From Hevea brasiliensis (Eukaryota > Streptophyta > Magnoliopsida > Malpighiales > Euphorbiaceae), in NCBI RefSeq assembly GCF_030052815.1, contig NW_026614806.1:2757953-2821952 (forward strand): a stretch of DNA of 64,000 bases, in the 5' to 3' direction. Of this stretch, positions 37,352 through 48,916 are shown in pieces; positions within the stretch are counted from its first letter, which is position 1, and each line of letters starts with the position of its first letter. The notes under the pieces were generated by a model. That model was not told the DNA's origin. It saw only the letters and a program-made list of their open reading frames with translations, and searched no databases. Both the position numbers and the translations under genes were made by a program.

Positions 37352-37737
37352 TATAACACCTCTAATTTTTAAATTTATTATTTTTGGGTAAATATTGATG
37401 TTTTAATTTTATTTAAATTTTAGGAAATTATTTGAGATTTTTCAGATTTTCAAAATTGGGTTTGATTTTCCGAAAATATAAAACTTTGATGATTTTTAAA
37501 AATTAATTTAAAGACCACGTGGCAAAACTAAAAATATATTTGGAGTCTACAAATTTTTCTGAGTTTTTTGAAATTTTTTTCGGAATTTTTGGACCTCGTT
37601 TTCGGTCCCAAGGCAGAGTAAAAATTCAAAATTTTATATTCTGAATCGAACCGGCCGAATCGAACCGGACCGGATCAGACCGGTCGAATCAGACCGGCCT
37701 TTCTTCTTCCTTTTTCTTCTCCCCGCGCGCATCCCGA

Positions 37738-37742
<5 letters not shown>

Positions 37743-37785
<43 letters not shown>
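37743..37785 (+). repeat. (CT)n microsatellite in LTR
   Basis: Uninterrupted CT repeats of about 43 bases. The matching part of the right LTR is deleted, so the tract cannot be compared between LTRs. Confidence 0.95.
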
Positions 37786-37787
<2 letters not shown>

Positions 37788-39203
37788 GTTTTCTCTCTCC
37801 TCCCACCTCTACTCGTCGGCCAACTGCCTCCCCTGCCACCCCAGCCCACCAGCGCACCTCTCCAGCAGCCCCAGCTCGCCAGCCGCTACCTGGAGCGCCG
37901 GCAAGCATCGCACGAAGCGACGCGATGTGCAAGCGCACCGCTTCGTCTTCCCGATTGAAATCCGGTCGATCCGGCCACCAATCGATCGGGTCTTGTGTCT
38001 AAATCTATCTACTCATCGAGAGCTTTCCATAGACACCAAGAACACGGAAATCCATTGAGTGGTTTGTCCAATTTTTGCCCGGGAAGTTTTAGCCCATTTT
38101 GACTTTTGAGCTAGATTTCTCACAAACCGTGAACCCCACGAGAAAACCGAGAGTACCAGAGCGCTCCACTCGTCGAGAGCTTCGCGGCGATATAAATTTC
38201 AAATTTTTCTGACACCGTTTTTCGGTGGACCCCGCGGAACTTCGTAGTATTTTTCTGAGCATTAAATGAGCTTAGAAAATTCCGTAAAATTTATGTACTA
38301 ACCCCCGTGTTGTGGGCTTCGTGTAGGTATCTTCGATTCACTGAAATTCGACAGTTGTACGGGTTTGTGAATTTCCGGTCAGACAGACCGGCTACCGAAA
38401 AAGTCTCCGAATTGGATTAAGATTTTGGCTACCCCACCATTTTCAGACGTCCCGAGCGCGTCCACGAAGTCAGAATCGACATAGGTAAACCCAAACCTTA
38501 CTTTTTCGTAATTTTCTAGTGCTTAAATGGGATTAAAAATCCATAAAATATTCGTGGTAGCTCAGAAAATTATGATTCTTTTTGCATTAGCTTAGTAATA
38601 TTGCTAAGGACAGCGGGGCAAAGCTTTAGAATTTTTAGAGCTTGTTTGGGTAGTTTTTGCGAAAAGAGTCAATTATAAGGACTAAATTGAAATTTTACAT
38701 ATTGTGATGGATGACTGTTTAGATGGGCCCAGGAGGGGCTGTGTGATGTGATTGAGTTGTGGATATATGGATTGTGAATATAGAAGTGTGTTTTGAGCCA
38801 TTTTGCAGGTTGGATAGGTCCTAGGTATAGGGGAGACTCTGCCAGATTTTCGGCACGACTTAGGATGTATTTGGTCTTTTCTTAGCTTGTATTGAGTCAA
38901 ATTTATTAAATGATTATAATAAAATTGTCGTGTGAGTGACCTTCTTCTTCCTCCGCTCACCGCCACAAAGGACATTGTCAAGTCTGTGAGTAAAATATTA
39001 ATTTTAATTATAATTTTGATATTATTATATGTTTAAGCATGCCCATGCATCATTTATATGTATGTATCTATGTAGTTAAACTCTAGGCACGTTTTATGTT
39101 GCATTCACAACTGTTAAAGTGCCATGGATGTTGTTGTGGTAATTTGGAGCAGTGTGCGTGCGTTGGCGTGCGTGTGATGTGGTGTTGACTATGGATAGGA
39201 CGG

Positions 39204-39327
39204 GTAGACACGGCTTGAGATCTTCGCTGGGACCTGGTCCGTCGGGGTAGACACGGCTTGAGTTCTTCCCTGGGACCCCGATTTGGTTTATTAAGCGAAA
39301 GTCCGACTTGAGTTCTTCGTTGGCACA
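39204..39327 (+). repeat. Three ~30-bp internal LTR repeats
   Basis: GTAGACACGGCTTGAG followed by TTCTTCGCTGGGAC-like sequence occurs at 39204, 39247 and, more diverged (GAAAGTCCGACTTGAG), at about 39298. The same triplet is present in the right LTR at about 43457-43580, so it predates insertion. Confidence 0.7.
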
Positions 39328-40030
39328 TGTTGGATTTAAGAGAGCTGTATAGGGGATTAGCTCCTATATATTATGATTGATATTACTGGGTGTGTGAGTG
39401 CTCCAAATTACCTTTTTGATGTTATGATGTGAAATTATTGCTGATATTGCATTTCACTCTACAGGTTACATTAGTTTTAGATAGTTATAGAGATTATGGT
39501 TAAAATTGATATTTTACTCTCTGAGTCGAACGTTCACTCCTGTTCAATATTTTTTCAGGCCACAGGAGGATATTTTTAAGGTTAACTTGCTTTTCTCCCT
39601 CGCAGGTCGTTTATTAATTTTTGTGTAAACTTGTTAACTCTTAGAATTTCCGCATGTGTTAGAAATATTTATTTAAATTGGGTCTGTAATATAAATTTTT
39701 ATTTTGGACCTGTAAACTTATTATTTTATGCATGTTTGATGGGTTGGATGAGGGAGCTGAGCTCCCATTTATTTTATGATATTTGAGTATGTGGAGGGTG
39801 AGCTGAGCTCCCCAATTGATTATTTATTGTGTTTACAGGTCATGTGAGTCAAAAACTCCCTGTTGAAAGGTCCATTTTATGGCCGGACTCTATCTAGTTG
39901 ATTTCTTGAAATTAGGCCCAAATGGGCCTTAGAGTTGGGTTAATGAATAGTTAGGCTTACTATGGGCCTTGGGGGCTTTAGGCTGGCCCAGGTCCTAGTG
40001 CCGGTCCAGCCCATAGGTTGGGTCGTGACA

Positions 40031-40245
40031 AATGTGGTATCAGAGCTTAGGCTTCAAATTCTTAGGTAATGTTTGTCTAAAGTGTTGGGAAGAGTCTAAT
40101 AGGGTCACATGCGGAAAATAGGGTCCACATTCGTCTTGCATTGTCATCTTTGCTTCTAGTATAATTATGTTTAAATATGAGTCTATGGAGCTGTGTAACA
40201 TGTTATTTTGAATATTGTGGGCTAATGCTGCTAAATTTCAGGAAA
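40031..40245 (+). other. Leader with tRNA-Met primer binding site
   Basis: TGGTATCAGAGC at 40035-40046, four bases after the LTR, exactly matches the plant initiator tRNA-Met primer site. About 200 bp of untranslated leader follow up to the chosen gag start. Confidence 0.9.
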
Positions 40246-41376
40246 ATGCGTAGAAGCAGGAGAGCTGCTACTACACCAGAACCAGATGTGCCTGACGAGG
40301 TGTCGGCACAGGATGAGGCGCCAGCCCCGAGGAGGCAGGGTAGGAGGCCTAGAGCTGCTCAAGTAGAAGAGCAGCTGTCACCAATTCAGGATCAGTCTTT
40401 TATGGCACAGGGTCCCATGGACTCAATGGCACCTACTCTAGCTGGGTTGCAGAGAACCATCGATATGATAGCGCAGTATATGGTCCACCCTCCACAGCAG
40501 CAGCAGTCCACCGCACCAAGAGGGGAACCTTACAAACAGATCATCAATTTCAAGAAGTTGGTGCCTGGTACTTATGATGTGTCAGACGATGCATATCGGT
40601 TTTTGGATTCCTATGACAGCGAGAATGCAGTGCGATTGGTGATAGAAGACTTTATAGAGTGTATGCAGCATGTCATGGGTCCTATGCCTAGACAATGGAT
40701 GAATGACTACATATTACCTCGGATGGAAGGTTTGTCGTGGACTCAGTTTGTGGAACTGTTCATCAACCGGTTTGTACCAGAAAGTTTTAGAGATCAAAAG
40801 CAGTGGGCCTTTGAGGCCTTAAGACAGAATGGCAGGTCTGTAGATGAATATGCCACAGAATTTCTGGAGTTGAGCAGGTATGCCCCTACAGCAGTAGCTA
40901 CAGAAACTATGAAGGTGAAGAGATTCCTAAAGGGGCTTGACAGGAGGTATACAAACCTGGCCATGATGTCTTATCAGTCTTTTAATGTGGTAGTTGATCG
41001 AGCCAAACAGATAGAGATTAGCTATGCTGTGGATGACAGTGGAAGAGCAAAGAAAAACAGAGCAGAGGGTTTTTCAGGTGTTCCCCACTTGGGTGCTCAG
41101 GATAGTGGTAGCCAGAGTAATTACAGAGGAAGAAGTAGGAACAAGAAGAGTGGTTTTAGACACAAATCCCAAGGGTTCAGACTAGGGTACAGATCCAGCA
41201 GTGGTCACAGTTTGGGGTACAGCAGTTCTGGGTCTGGTTCAGGATCCTCTTTGGCACCTTGTGCACAGTGTGGAAGAGGACATTCAGGACCTTGTATGAT
41301 GGGTTTAGGAGTATGCTTCAGGTGTGGCCAACCAGGTCACTTTGCTAGGGAATGCCCCATGTTCAGTGAGCCATAG
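40246..41376 (+). CDS. Gag polyprotein of Ty3/gypsy element
   Basis: 376 codons from the ATG at 40246, which I prefer to the in-frame ATG at 40177 because the basic MRRSRRAATTPEPD start looks like a natural gag N terminus. A retrotransposon gag (capsid) domain spans about residues 114-262, around the WMNDYILPRM and FRDQKQWAFEALRQ parts. A Ser/Gly-rich linker follows, then a Cys/His cluster CAQCGRGHSGPC (residues 339-350) and a CCHC zinc knuckle CFRCGQPGHFAREC (357-370; DNA 41314-41355). The protein would form cytoplasmic virus-like particles and package element RNA. The frame is intact up to TAG at 41374. Pol continues in the same frame beyond it, so this stop either ends gag or is a mutation. 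Whether it is expressed is unknown. Confidence 0.85.
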   Translation: MRRSRRAATTPEPDVPDEVSAQDEAPAPRRQGRRPRAAQVEEQLSPIQDQSFMAQGPMDSMAPTLAGLQRTIDMIAQYMVHPPQQQQSTAPRGEPYKQIINFKKLVPGTYDVSDDAYRFLDSYDSENAVRLVIEDFIECMQHVMGPMPRQWMNDYILPRMEGLSWTQFVELFINRFVPESFRDQKQWAFEALRQNGRSVDEYATEFLELSRYAPTAVATETMKVKRFLKGLDRRYTNLAMMSYQSFNVVVDRAKQIEISYAVDDSGRAKKNRAEGFSGVPHLGAQDSGSQSNYRGRSRNKKSGFRHKSQGFRLGYRSSSGHSLGYSSSGSGSGSSLAPCAQCGRGHSGPCMMGLGVCFRCGQPGHFARECPMFSEP

Positions 41377-41880
41377 ATGGGGTCACAGGGTTCTGTTGCA
41401 AATGTTCCTCGTCAGTTGTATCCTGGTGCTTCCAGCATGGCAGGTAGTCAGTTCAATCGCCAATAGGGCCGAGGAGAAGGGGGACGTGGATTTGGAGGCA
41501 GATCAGGAGATAGAAGTCAGTATCAGGGTTCTGCCACTCAGGGTAGGGGTCAAGCTCGGGTTTTCACCCTGACCCACCAAGATGCTCAGGCTTCCAATGC
41601 AGTTGTGGCAGGTATTCTTCTAGTCTGTTCCTATGAGGCTCGTGTTTTGATAGATCCAGGTGCTATGCACTCATTTGTCTCCCCTGTGTTTGCCATGAGA
41701 TTGGGTAAAAACCCTACAACTTTAGAATATCCTTTGTCTGTAGCTAACCCACTTAGTGACAACAGAGATGTAGATATGGTTTTTCCGGGTAGCCCAGTAG
41801 TAGTGGATGGGAAGATCCTCCCAGCAGACTTGGTTCCTCTACCAGTAATAGATTTTGATGTAATCTTGGGGATGGATTGA
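41377..41880 (+). pseudogene. Protease region of gag-pol, broken
   Basis: Same reading frame as gag. A Gly/Arg/Gln-rich linker leads into an aspartic protease with the active-site motif LIDPGAMHSFVS. The DPG at 41653-41661 is seen in this lineage in place of the usual D-T/S-G. A second conserved part, VIDFDVILGMD, ends at the stop. In-frame stops at 41464 (TAG) and 41878 (TGA) break the polyprotein. Both are explainable as single transitions. The enzyme would cleave Gag-Pol during particle maturation; here it cannot be made as part of a full polyprotein without read-through. Confidence 0.8.
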
Positions 41881-42972
41881 TTGGCAACTCATTATTCCAC
41901 TTTAGACTGCAGGAACAAAAAGGTGTATTTTCACATACCTGGTGTGGAAGAGTTTAGTTTTGATGGTGACAGGAGCGTGGCTCCATATAATTTGGTGCCA
42001 GTAATTAGTGCGAGAAAAATGTTGAGGCGTGGATGCCAAGGGTATTTGGCATTGGTGAGAGATACATCTATAGAAGGTGTCAACGTGAAAAATGTTCCTG
42101 TTGTCAGAGAATTCATGGATGTCTTCCCTGAGGAGCTTCCAGGGTTGCCACCAGGAAGGGAAATAGAGTTTTGCATTGATGTTGTGCTGGGTACAAACCC
42201 CATATCAATGCCGCCTTACAGGATGGCACCAGCAGAATTGAAAGAGCTGAAGGAGCAACTACAGGAGCCTTTGGACAAGGGTTTTATACGTCCGATCACT
42301 TCACCCTGGGGTGCTCCTGTTCTATTTGTAAGAAAGAAGGATGGGTCATTGAGGTTGTGTATTGACTATAGACAGCTGAACAAAGTGACTGTGAAGAACA
42401 AGTATCCACTTCCTCGGATCGATGATATGTTTGATCAGCTCCAAGGGGCTAGATTCTTTTCCAAGATAGACCTGCGGTCAGGCTACTATCAGTTGAGAAT
42501 CAGGAATGAGGATGTGTCCAAAACAGCATTTAGGACAAGATATGGCCATTATGAGTTCTTGGTGATGTCTTTTGGACTCACTAATGCACCAACAGCCTTC
42601 ATGGACTTGATGAACCGGGTGTTCAAGCCATTTTTGGACCGTTTTGTCATCGTATTCATAGATGACATTTTGGTATACTCTCGGATCGAGAAAGAACACG
42701 TGTAGCACTTGAGAATGGTGTTGCAGACTTTTAGGGAGCACCAGCTATATGCCAAATTTTCAAAATGTGAATTTTGGCTAGAAAGCATCTCATTCTTGGG
42801 ACACGTGGTTTCTAGTGAAGGTACTCAAGTGGATCCCAAGAAAATTGAATCTGTAACTGATTGGCTTAGGCCTACAACAGTCACTGAGGTGCAAAGTTTT
42901 CTGGGTCTAGCTGGCTACTATAGGCGTTTTGTGCAAGATTTTTCCAGGATAGCGGCTCCCCTAACTATTTGG
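41881..42972 (+). pseudogene. Reverse transcriptase region of gag-pol, truncated
   Basis: Continues in the gag frame after the TGA at 41878. Ty3-type reverse transcriptase motifs appear in order: [59 protein letters not shown] and the catalytic FIDDILVYS (FIDD at 42655-42666). A TAG at 42703 interrupts the frame just after it. The thumb/connection part ([27 protein letters not shown]) continues to about 42965. The sequence then passes, within a short microhomology, into LTR sequence. RNase H, integrase and anything beyond are missing. Minus-strand frames over this region (41931-42203, 42478-42788) are antisense shadows. Confidence 0.85.
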
Positions 42973-44282
42973 ATGAGCCCAGGAGGGGCTGTGTGATGTG
43001 ATTGAGTTGTGGATATATGGATTGTGAATATAGAAGTGTGTTTTGAGCCATTTTGTAGGTTGGGTAGGTCCTAGGTATAGGGGAGACTCTGCCGAATTTT
43101 CGACATGACTTAGGACGTATTTGGTATTTTCTTAGCTTGTATTGAGTCAAATTTATTAAATGATTATAATAAAATTGTCAGGTGAGCCGGGACAGCCTTC
43201 TTCCTCCGCCCAGCCGCCACAGTAACCGCTGTCAAGTCTGTGAGTAAAATATTAATTTTAATTATAATTTTGATATTATTATATGTTTAAGCATGCCCAT
43301 GCATCACTTATATATATGTATCTATGTAGTTAAACTCTAGGCACGTTTTATGTTGCATTCACAACTATTAAAGTGCCATAGATATTGTTGTAGTAATTTG
43401 GAGCAGTGTGAGTGCGTTAGCGTGCGTGTGATGTGGTGTTGACTATGGATAGGACGGGTAGACATGGCTTGAGATCTTCGCTGGGACCCGGTCCTTCAGG
43501 GTAGACATGGCTTGAGTTCTTTGCTGGGACCCCGATTTGGTTTATTAAGCGAAAGTCCGGCTTGAGTTCTTCGCTGGCACAGGTTGGATTTAAGAGAGCT
43601 GTATAGGGGATCAGCTCCCATATATTATGATTGATATTACTGGGTGTGTGAGTGCTCCAAATTACCTCTTTGATGTTATGATGTGAAATTATTGCTGATG
43701 TTGCATTTCACTCTACATGGTGCATTAGTTTTAGATAGTTATAGAGATTATGGTTAAAATTGATATTTTACTCTCTGAGTCAACGCTCACTCCTGTTCAA
43801 TATTTTTCTAGGCCACAGGAGGATATTTTTGAGGTTAACTTGCTTTTCTCCCCGCAGGTCGTTTATTAATTTTTGTGTAAACCTGTTAACTCTTAGAATT
43901 TCCGCATGTGTTAGAAATATTTATTTAAATTAGGTTTGTAATATAAATTTTTATTTTGGACCTGTAAACTTATTATTTTATGCATGTTTGATGGGTTGGA
44001 TGAGGGAGCTAAGCTCCCATTTATTTTATGATATTTGAGTATGTGGAGGGTGAGCTGAGCTCCCCAATTGATTATTTATTGTGTTTACAGGTCGGGTGAG
44101 TCAAAAACTCCCCGTTGAAAGGTCCATTTTATGGCCGGACTCTATCCGGTTGATTTTTTGAAATTGGGCCCAAATGGGCCTTAGAGTTGGGTTAATGAAT
44201 AGTTAGGCTTACTACGAGCCTCGGGGGCTTTAGGCTGGCTCAGGTCCTAGTGCCGGTCCGGCCCATAGATTGGGTCGTGACA
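42971..44282 (+). repeat. Ty3/gypsy right LTR, 5'-truncated
   Basis: 1312 bp matching 38721-40030 of the left LTR, starting GATGRGCCCAGGAGGGGC and ending GGGTCGTGACA. The first approximately 1370 bp of the LTR are missing, removed with the 3' half of pol. The densest cluster of LTR-LTR differences is at 43180-43230, against 38930-38975. Confidence 0.9.
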
Positions 44283-44287
44283 ACATT
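44283..44287 (+). other. Target-site duplication, right (ACATT)
   Basis: Exact copy of 37347-37351, directly after the CA terminus of the right LTR. Confidence 0.9.
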
Positions 44288-47170
44288 AGCCCACAATCTT
44301 AAAATTTAAAGTCATTAATTTAAAGTTAATGTGACCCTTTTATTTAGTATACGATTAATTAATTTAAATTAAATCAATATTAATTAAAAATTTTATGGGC
44401 GAACTGTCTTTTAGCTAAAATAAATTTATATTAATTTATAAAAAATTGCTTAATTTTCTTATTTAAATATAACAATGACCTAACTTTTTAAAAATTGAAT
44501 TTAATAAAAACTCAATATTCATTGGTATTAAAAAATTAATAGTTAACATCCTAAAAAGAAATTAATAAGCGTATAAAAATATTGATATCCCCATAAAAAG
44601 AAAAGAATAGGGTCATAATTTGAATATGGCCGAAATTCGGCAACATCCGTCATTAGATTAGTTATATGACTACCAATCATCAATTAATATTTTTTTTATT
44701 AAAATATACTAGTTTTAGTTGGATATAGACCATGAATTTATAACATTTGGGCTAATATTTTAATTGTGATTTTCAATATTTAGAAATGAAATTATACTTT
44801 ATATGGATATAACAATTTAATATCACTTTCATTAATTAATATTTTTAATCTAATAAGCTTACTTATTTCATATTTTTCATTGGCTTACATTTTTAAAATT
44901 TTAACGATCGTTGATATTTTTTAAATTTATTTTTAAGTAATAAAAAAATTGACCATAAAATATGGCCATATTTCAAATGTTTTAATTGGTCCAAATTTTT
45001 TAATATATCATTAATTTAGAATTTAATCCAATTAAAAATATTCAAGTAAAAAATCTGGATCATACTTTATCAGTCACTCATTTAGATAAATGTTCATATT
45101 ATTAAATATATGGACCATTAATTTAAACTTTTATTGGTTAGCCCATATTTTCAAAGTTCAGCAAATTAATTACTTGTTATCTAAAAAGGAATTAATGGCC
45201 TATAAAATTATTTTGATAACAATTTTTTAACTAAATTGGACCACTAAAAAATATCTTTTTATTTAGAAAATATGAACCCATATTAGACATATGGACAATG
45301 TTTTAGTAATTTAAAATTTTTTTATTAGCCCAACATTTAGATATTAAATGGTCATTAGTTTATTAACATATTAAAATATCCATTGATTACAATTAGAAAT
45401 ATGGGTAATCTTTTAAATTAAAGGATTAGTTCATTTTAATATACGACTATTATATAATCTAAACTATCAATTATCAGCCCTAATTTTTATTAGATATATT
45501 TAAATACTTAGAAAATTTATTTTTTTTAATTGAGCTAGTAAAAAATATTTTAAATTACTAAAATATTGACCATATATCTAATATGGGTCGATATTTTCTA
45601 ATAAGAATTTGTGCATAATTAGATACACTATGATGCTCAGCAACTAATAATAAGCTTCAATTTAATTGGGCCACATTTTAACAGTAAATTTATAAAAAAA
45701 AGTAAGTTTCAAATTATTAGAATATGAGCTCATTAATTTTTTAAATAATGTGTTCATATTTTAATTTTTAAAAATTAATTTTTATTGAAGTAACAAAATT
45801 AAAAAATTGGTGGACATTTATTGGCCATAAAATTAATAAAAATAATCTAAAATACCATTTAAATTTAATTAATATTACTAGAATTTAAAAAATAATGAGT
45901 ACATAAAACTAGGTTGAAATTGTGGCCCATCCCCTCTACTAGTTTTTAAATAGTTTCCTTTAACTAATAATTTTTTTTTATATATATTTCAAGTAATAAG
46001 AATATGGTAAAATGTGAGAATAAGACCTAGATATTAAATTGGGGTTTTATTGACCTAATAAAAAAATTTTTAATTATTAAATCAAATAATACATTAAACA
46101 ATTTTATTGGTCTAGTTTTTTTAATAAAGTAAAAAACTTAATAGTTCATAAAGCACTTAGGTCTAGTTGTTATAAATATCATTGCAACCAATTTTTCTAA
46201 TTAAATATAAATTAATTTTTTATTTAATTGAGCTAATAAAAAAGCTTGAATTATTGGCCCGCTAATTTTATTAGTTAAAGGAAACCTCACATTCTTATGG
46301 ATATTAAAAGTTTCAATTTGATATTTGGCCTAGCTCAATTAAAAGAATTTTTTATATAATATAATAATTTGAAGTTTATTTTTTATTGAATATTTAATTT
46401 TATGCAAAAATACATTAATTAAAATAAACCTTTAAGCTTAACAAAAAAAAATAATGCCTAATTTTTATTGATCTCATTAGAATATGCTATGGGCCACATT
46501 TAAAGAGTTTGTTTAATTTGGCTAATAAAAAATTTTTAAATTACTAAAATATTGACCCATAAGTATCATAACCCAAATAAAAATATAATTTGAGATGTAT
46601 TTTAATAAAAAAATATAAATTGAAATTATAGTTTAAAAATATTCACAATTAAGGTTTAAATTCAATTCTAACAATTAAGATTGCATTTAAATATTTTAAT
46701 CTTAATATTATATCACATTAATGATATGGTACAAATTGAGCAATCAAATATCACTTTAAATTTAAAAATTAATATTTTAAAATTAAAATATAAACTCATT
46801 AAATTTTTTTAATGAAACTAATAAAAAAATTTCAAATTACTTAAAAAAATAATTAAACTTACTAATTTATAATTTGAAATATAGAATATGGAAAACTGTA
46901 AGTACTAGAATATATGGGCTCACAATTTAATTTTTTTTCCAAAACTTAAAGTAAGTAAAATTAAATATGTTTAAATTCAATATAAAACGGATATGGGCTA
47001 CTATCCATATAAAAATTATGTCTTACGTTGCCCAATAAACTTTTTTTTTAATCGTATAGCCAATAAACTGGAATTAATTGATAGGCCACTAAATTTTAAT
47101 ATAAAGACCTAATTAGGTTGAGTAATTTTATTGGCTCTATTTAATTATTTAAAATATTTCTAATTAATGC
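44288..47170. repeat. AT-rich word-mosaic block 5
   Basis: Mosaic vocabulary, for example TTTCAAATTATTAGAATATG near 45706, ATGAGTACATAAAACTAGG near 45896, AATTTGAAGTTTATTTTTTA near 46362 and TTTAAATTACTAAAATATTG near 45550 and 46540. No genes recognised. Confidence 0.55.
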
Positions 47171-47297
47171 CTAGAATATTATTACTATACACTAAAATAA
47201 GAGACACTTTTACTGTTCCTAAGATACAATAAAAATACCATCTTGTCCTCTTTTTTATACTTCTTTCACTTCTTTATTTGAGGCTATATGCATGTGG
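47171..47297. other. Left flank of hAT-like element
   Basis: A short non-mosaic stretch (AAATAAGAGACACTTTTAC, then CTTCTTTCACTTC) that seems to continue after the inserted element at 48059. Confidence 0.35.
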
Positions 47298-48058
47298 TAG
47301 GGCTATACACGGTTCTTAGGGGTCCCAAATTAAACTGAAAAATCATATCGAATCAATATAAATCATACAAAATAGAAGTTATTTTAATACTTTAGTTCGG
47401 TTCTGATTTTTCACTAAGAATCGAACTAAAACTAAATTTATATATGTGTTTCTCTATTTTTTTAGATGCATTATATACTTTTAATATAATTATATAGATT
47501 TATCTATGTCTATTTAATTACAAACTAAACACAACCTATATTATATTTCATTTCTCTATATTTTCTTAATAATTTTAGTTATATATACATTAAATTACTT
47601 TATAATTCTTAATTATAAATGTACTATTATATTATATATATGTTAATTCATAATCAATTAGTATCTTAGAGTTAAATATTACATAATTAATAAATAGTTA
47701 AATTTTATATTATATAATATATTTAATCCTAAATTATATATGCATTTTATAATTAAGGATCATATAATTTAAAAATAGCTAAAAGATATATTATATGATA
47801 TATTATTTATTAACAACTCAATTCAAAACTTAAATATTAATTCAAATATGACTTTTTTAAGGAAATAATTACATAGAATTATTTCAAGAATTGAGAACCG
47901 AACTGGAATCGTATCATATCGAATCGGAATCGAAGAATCGAGAAATATATCAAATCAGAATTGATACAATGAAGAGCCCAATCGAAATTATACTGAAATT
48001 TCAATTCGATTTTGATTCTTAGGCAAACCCTAAACTAAATTGGAACCACACACCTCTA
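47298..48058. mobile_element. hAT-like MITE, 761 bp
   Basis: Ends form inverted repeats of the TAGGGNTGT type: TAGGGCTATACACGGTTC at the left, and GGAACCACACACCTCTA at the right, whose complement begins TAGAGGTGTGTGGTTCC. TAGGGGTGT starts are common in plant hAT-derived elements. Flanks GCATGTGG and TGTGTGGG are only an imperfect match for an 8-bp target duplication. GGTTC/GAACC-rich parts lie inside both ends. The interior near 47590-47900 is the reverse complement of sequence at 50750-51000 and 54070-54330. No transposase. Confidence 0.45.
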
Positions 48059-48916
48059 TGTGTGGGGCTTGGAAAGTGACGAGCCCACGTGGTGCTGTGT
48101 AAGTGTGAAAATTTTGTTTTGCATTGGAAAAGATCCAATGAGACAGTTTTTGGTCTACAATTCCGTCATCTCACGAGAATTATCTCGTATTTTCAATATA
48201 CATTAAATATTGAATAAATATGCAATTGTATCTCTCATTTGACATTATTATTTAGACAATGAGAAAAAATGTGCAATTTTAAATATATTAATTTAAAATA
48301 ATTTAAAACCAAATTTAATATATTTTAATTATAAAATTTTAAAAATAATTAGAATTGTTAGTCTACTAAATATGTAAATTTGATATATATGTAATAAATA
48401 ATAAATTTATTTTACTCTTAAGTTTTTATATAATTTCATGTATTTAATTTATTTTTAATAACAAAATCTTGAAAGGATAATATTAACCCAATATAATTTC
48501 ATTTTCTTCTTTTATAATTAGATTTTTATAATTAAATATTTTTTTATTATAAAATTATATTGAATATTGAATATAATATTAATATTAATTGGTCTTGAAG
48601 ACGCAACTAAAGTAGATGATTAAAATTTTATTTCAATTGAATTTATTAAATGATTTTAATAAATATTGATATAGATGATAATTTTTCATAAGATGTAAGT
48701 ATATTATTTTACATTGTTATAAAACAGAATTGGATGTGTTTTCAATATAAATATTTTTATTTAATAATCATATTAATGTAATAAATAATTTTATTCAATA
48801 ACTTGTTGGTCACTAATTCTAATAATTGATTAGAATATTTAAATTTAATAAGCTTCAACTTATTAATTTAATAATGGTACATATAGTATTTTATTTTGTC
48901 CGTGTTTTGATTTAAC
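48059..48916. other. Right flank of hAT-like element, then AT-rich
   Basis: 48059-48200 is unusually GC-rich for the window (GACGAGCCCACGTGGTGC, with a G-box-like CACGTG) but has no open frame. 48200-48916 is plain AT-rich DNA. Nothing further is recognised. Confidence 0.35.

Larger units (their letters stand above)
37352..40030 (+). repeat. Ty3/gypsy left LTR (complete)
   Basis: It starts TATAACACC (decayed TG start) and ends GGTCGTGACA. It includes a GC-rich stretch at 37640-37980 with repeated CCGGACCGG-like words, a (CT)n tract at 37743-37785, three partly degenerate 30-bp repeats at 39204-39327, and two GAGCTGAGCTCCC-type words near 39755 and 39798. Minus-strand open frames in it (37634-37938, 38682-38981, 39083-39328) arise from the CT tract and repeats and have no recognisable product. 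Confidence 0.9.
37352..44282 (+). mobile_element. Ty3/gypsy LTR retrotransposon, Tekay/Del-like, internally deleted
   Basis: 6931 bp between perfect ACATT target duplications. The order is left LTR (2679 bp), tRNA-Met primer site, gag, protease, reverse transcriptase, then an abrupt fusion to the interior of the right LTR. Long LTRs beginning (T)ATAACACC, the tRNA-Met primer, the CCHC gag with an extra upstream Cys/His cluster and a single-frame gag-pol point to the Tekay/Del chromovirus lineage. The chromodomain that would confirm it is deleted. A hand count gives about 70 differences over the 1310 bp shared by both LTRs, near 5%. RNase H, integrase, polypurine tract and the first half of the 3' LTR are absent, so it is not autonomous. 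Confidence 0.9.

Noticed and set aside
37634..39328. Minus-strand open frames in the left LTR, including an Arg/Glu repeat protein
   Set aside because: They come from the (CT)n tract and LTR internal repeats, and they lie antisense to a retrotransposon LTR.
41931..43150. Minus-strand open frames over pol and the right LTR
   Set aside because: Antisense shadows of the reverse transcriptase and LTR sequence; no independent features.
37352..44282. Endogenous plant pararetrovirus
   Set aside because: LTRs, a tRNA-Met primer site and perfect 5-bp target duplications identify an LTR retrotransposon. No movement protein or pararetroviral features are present.
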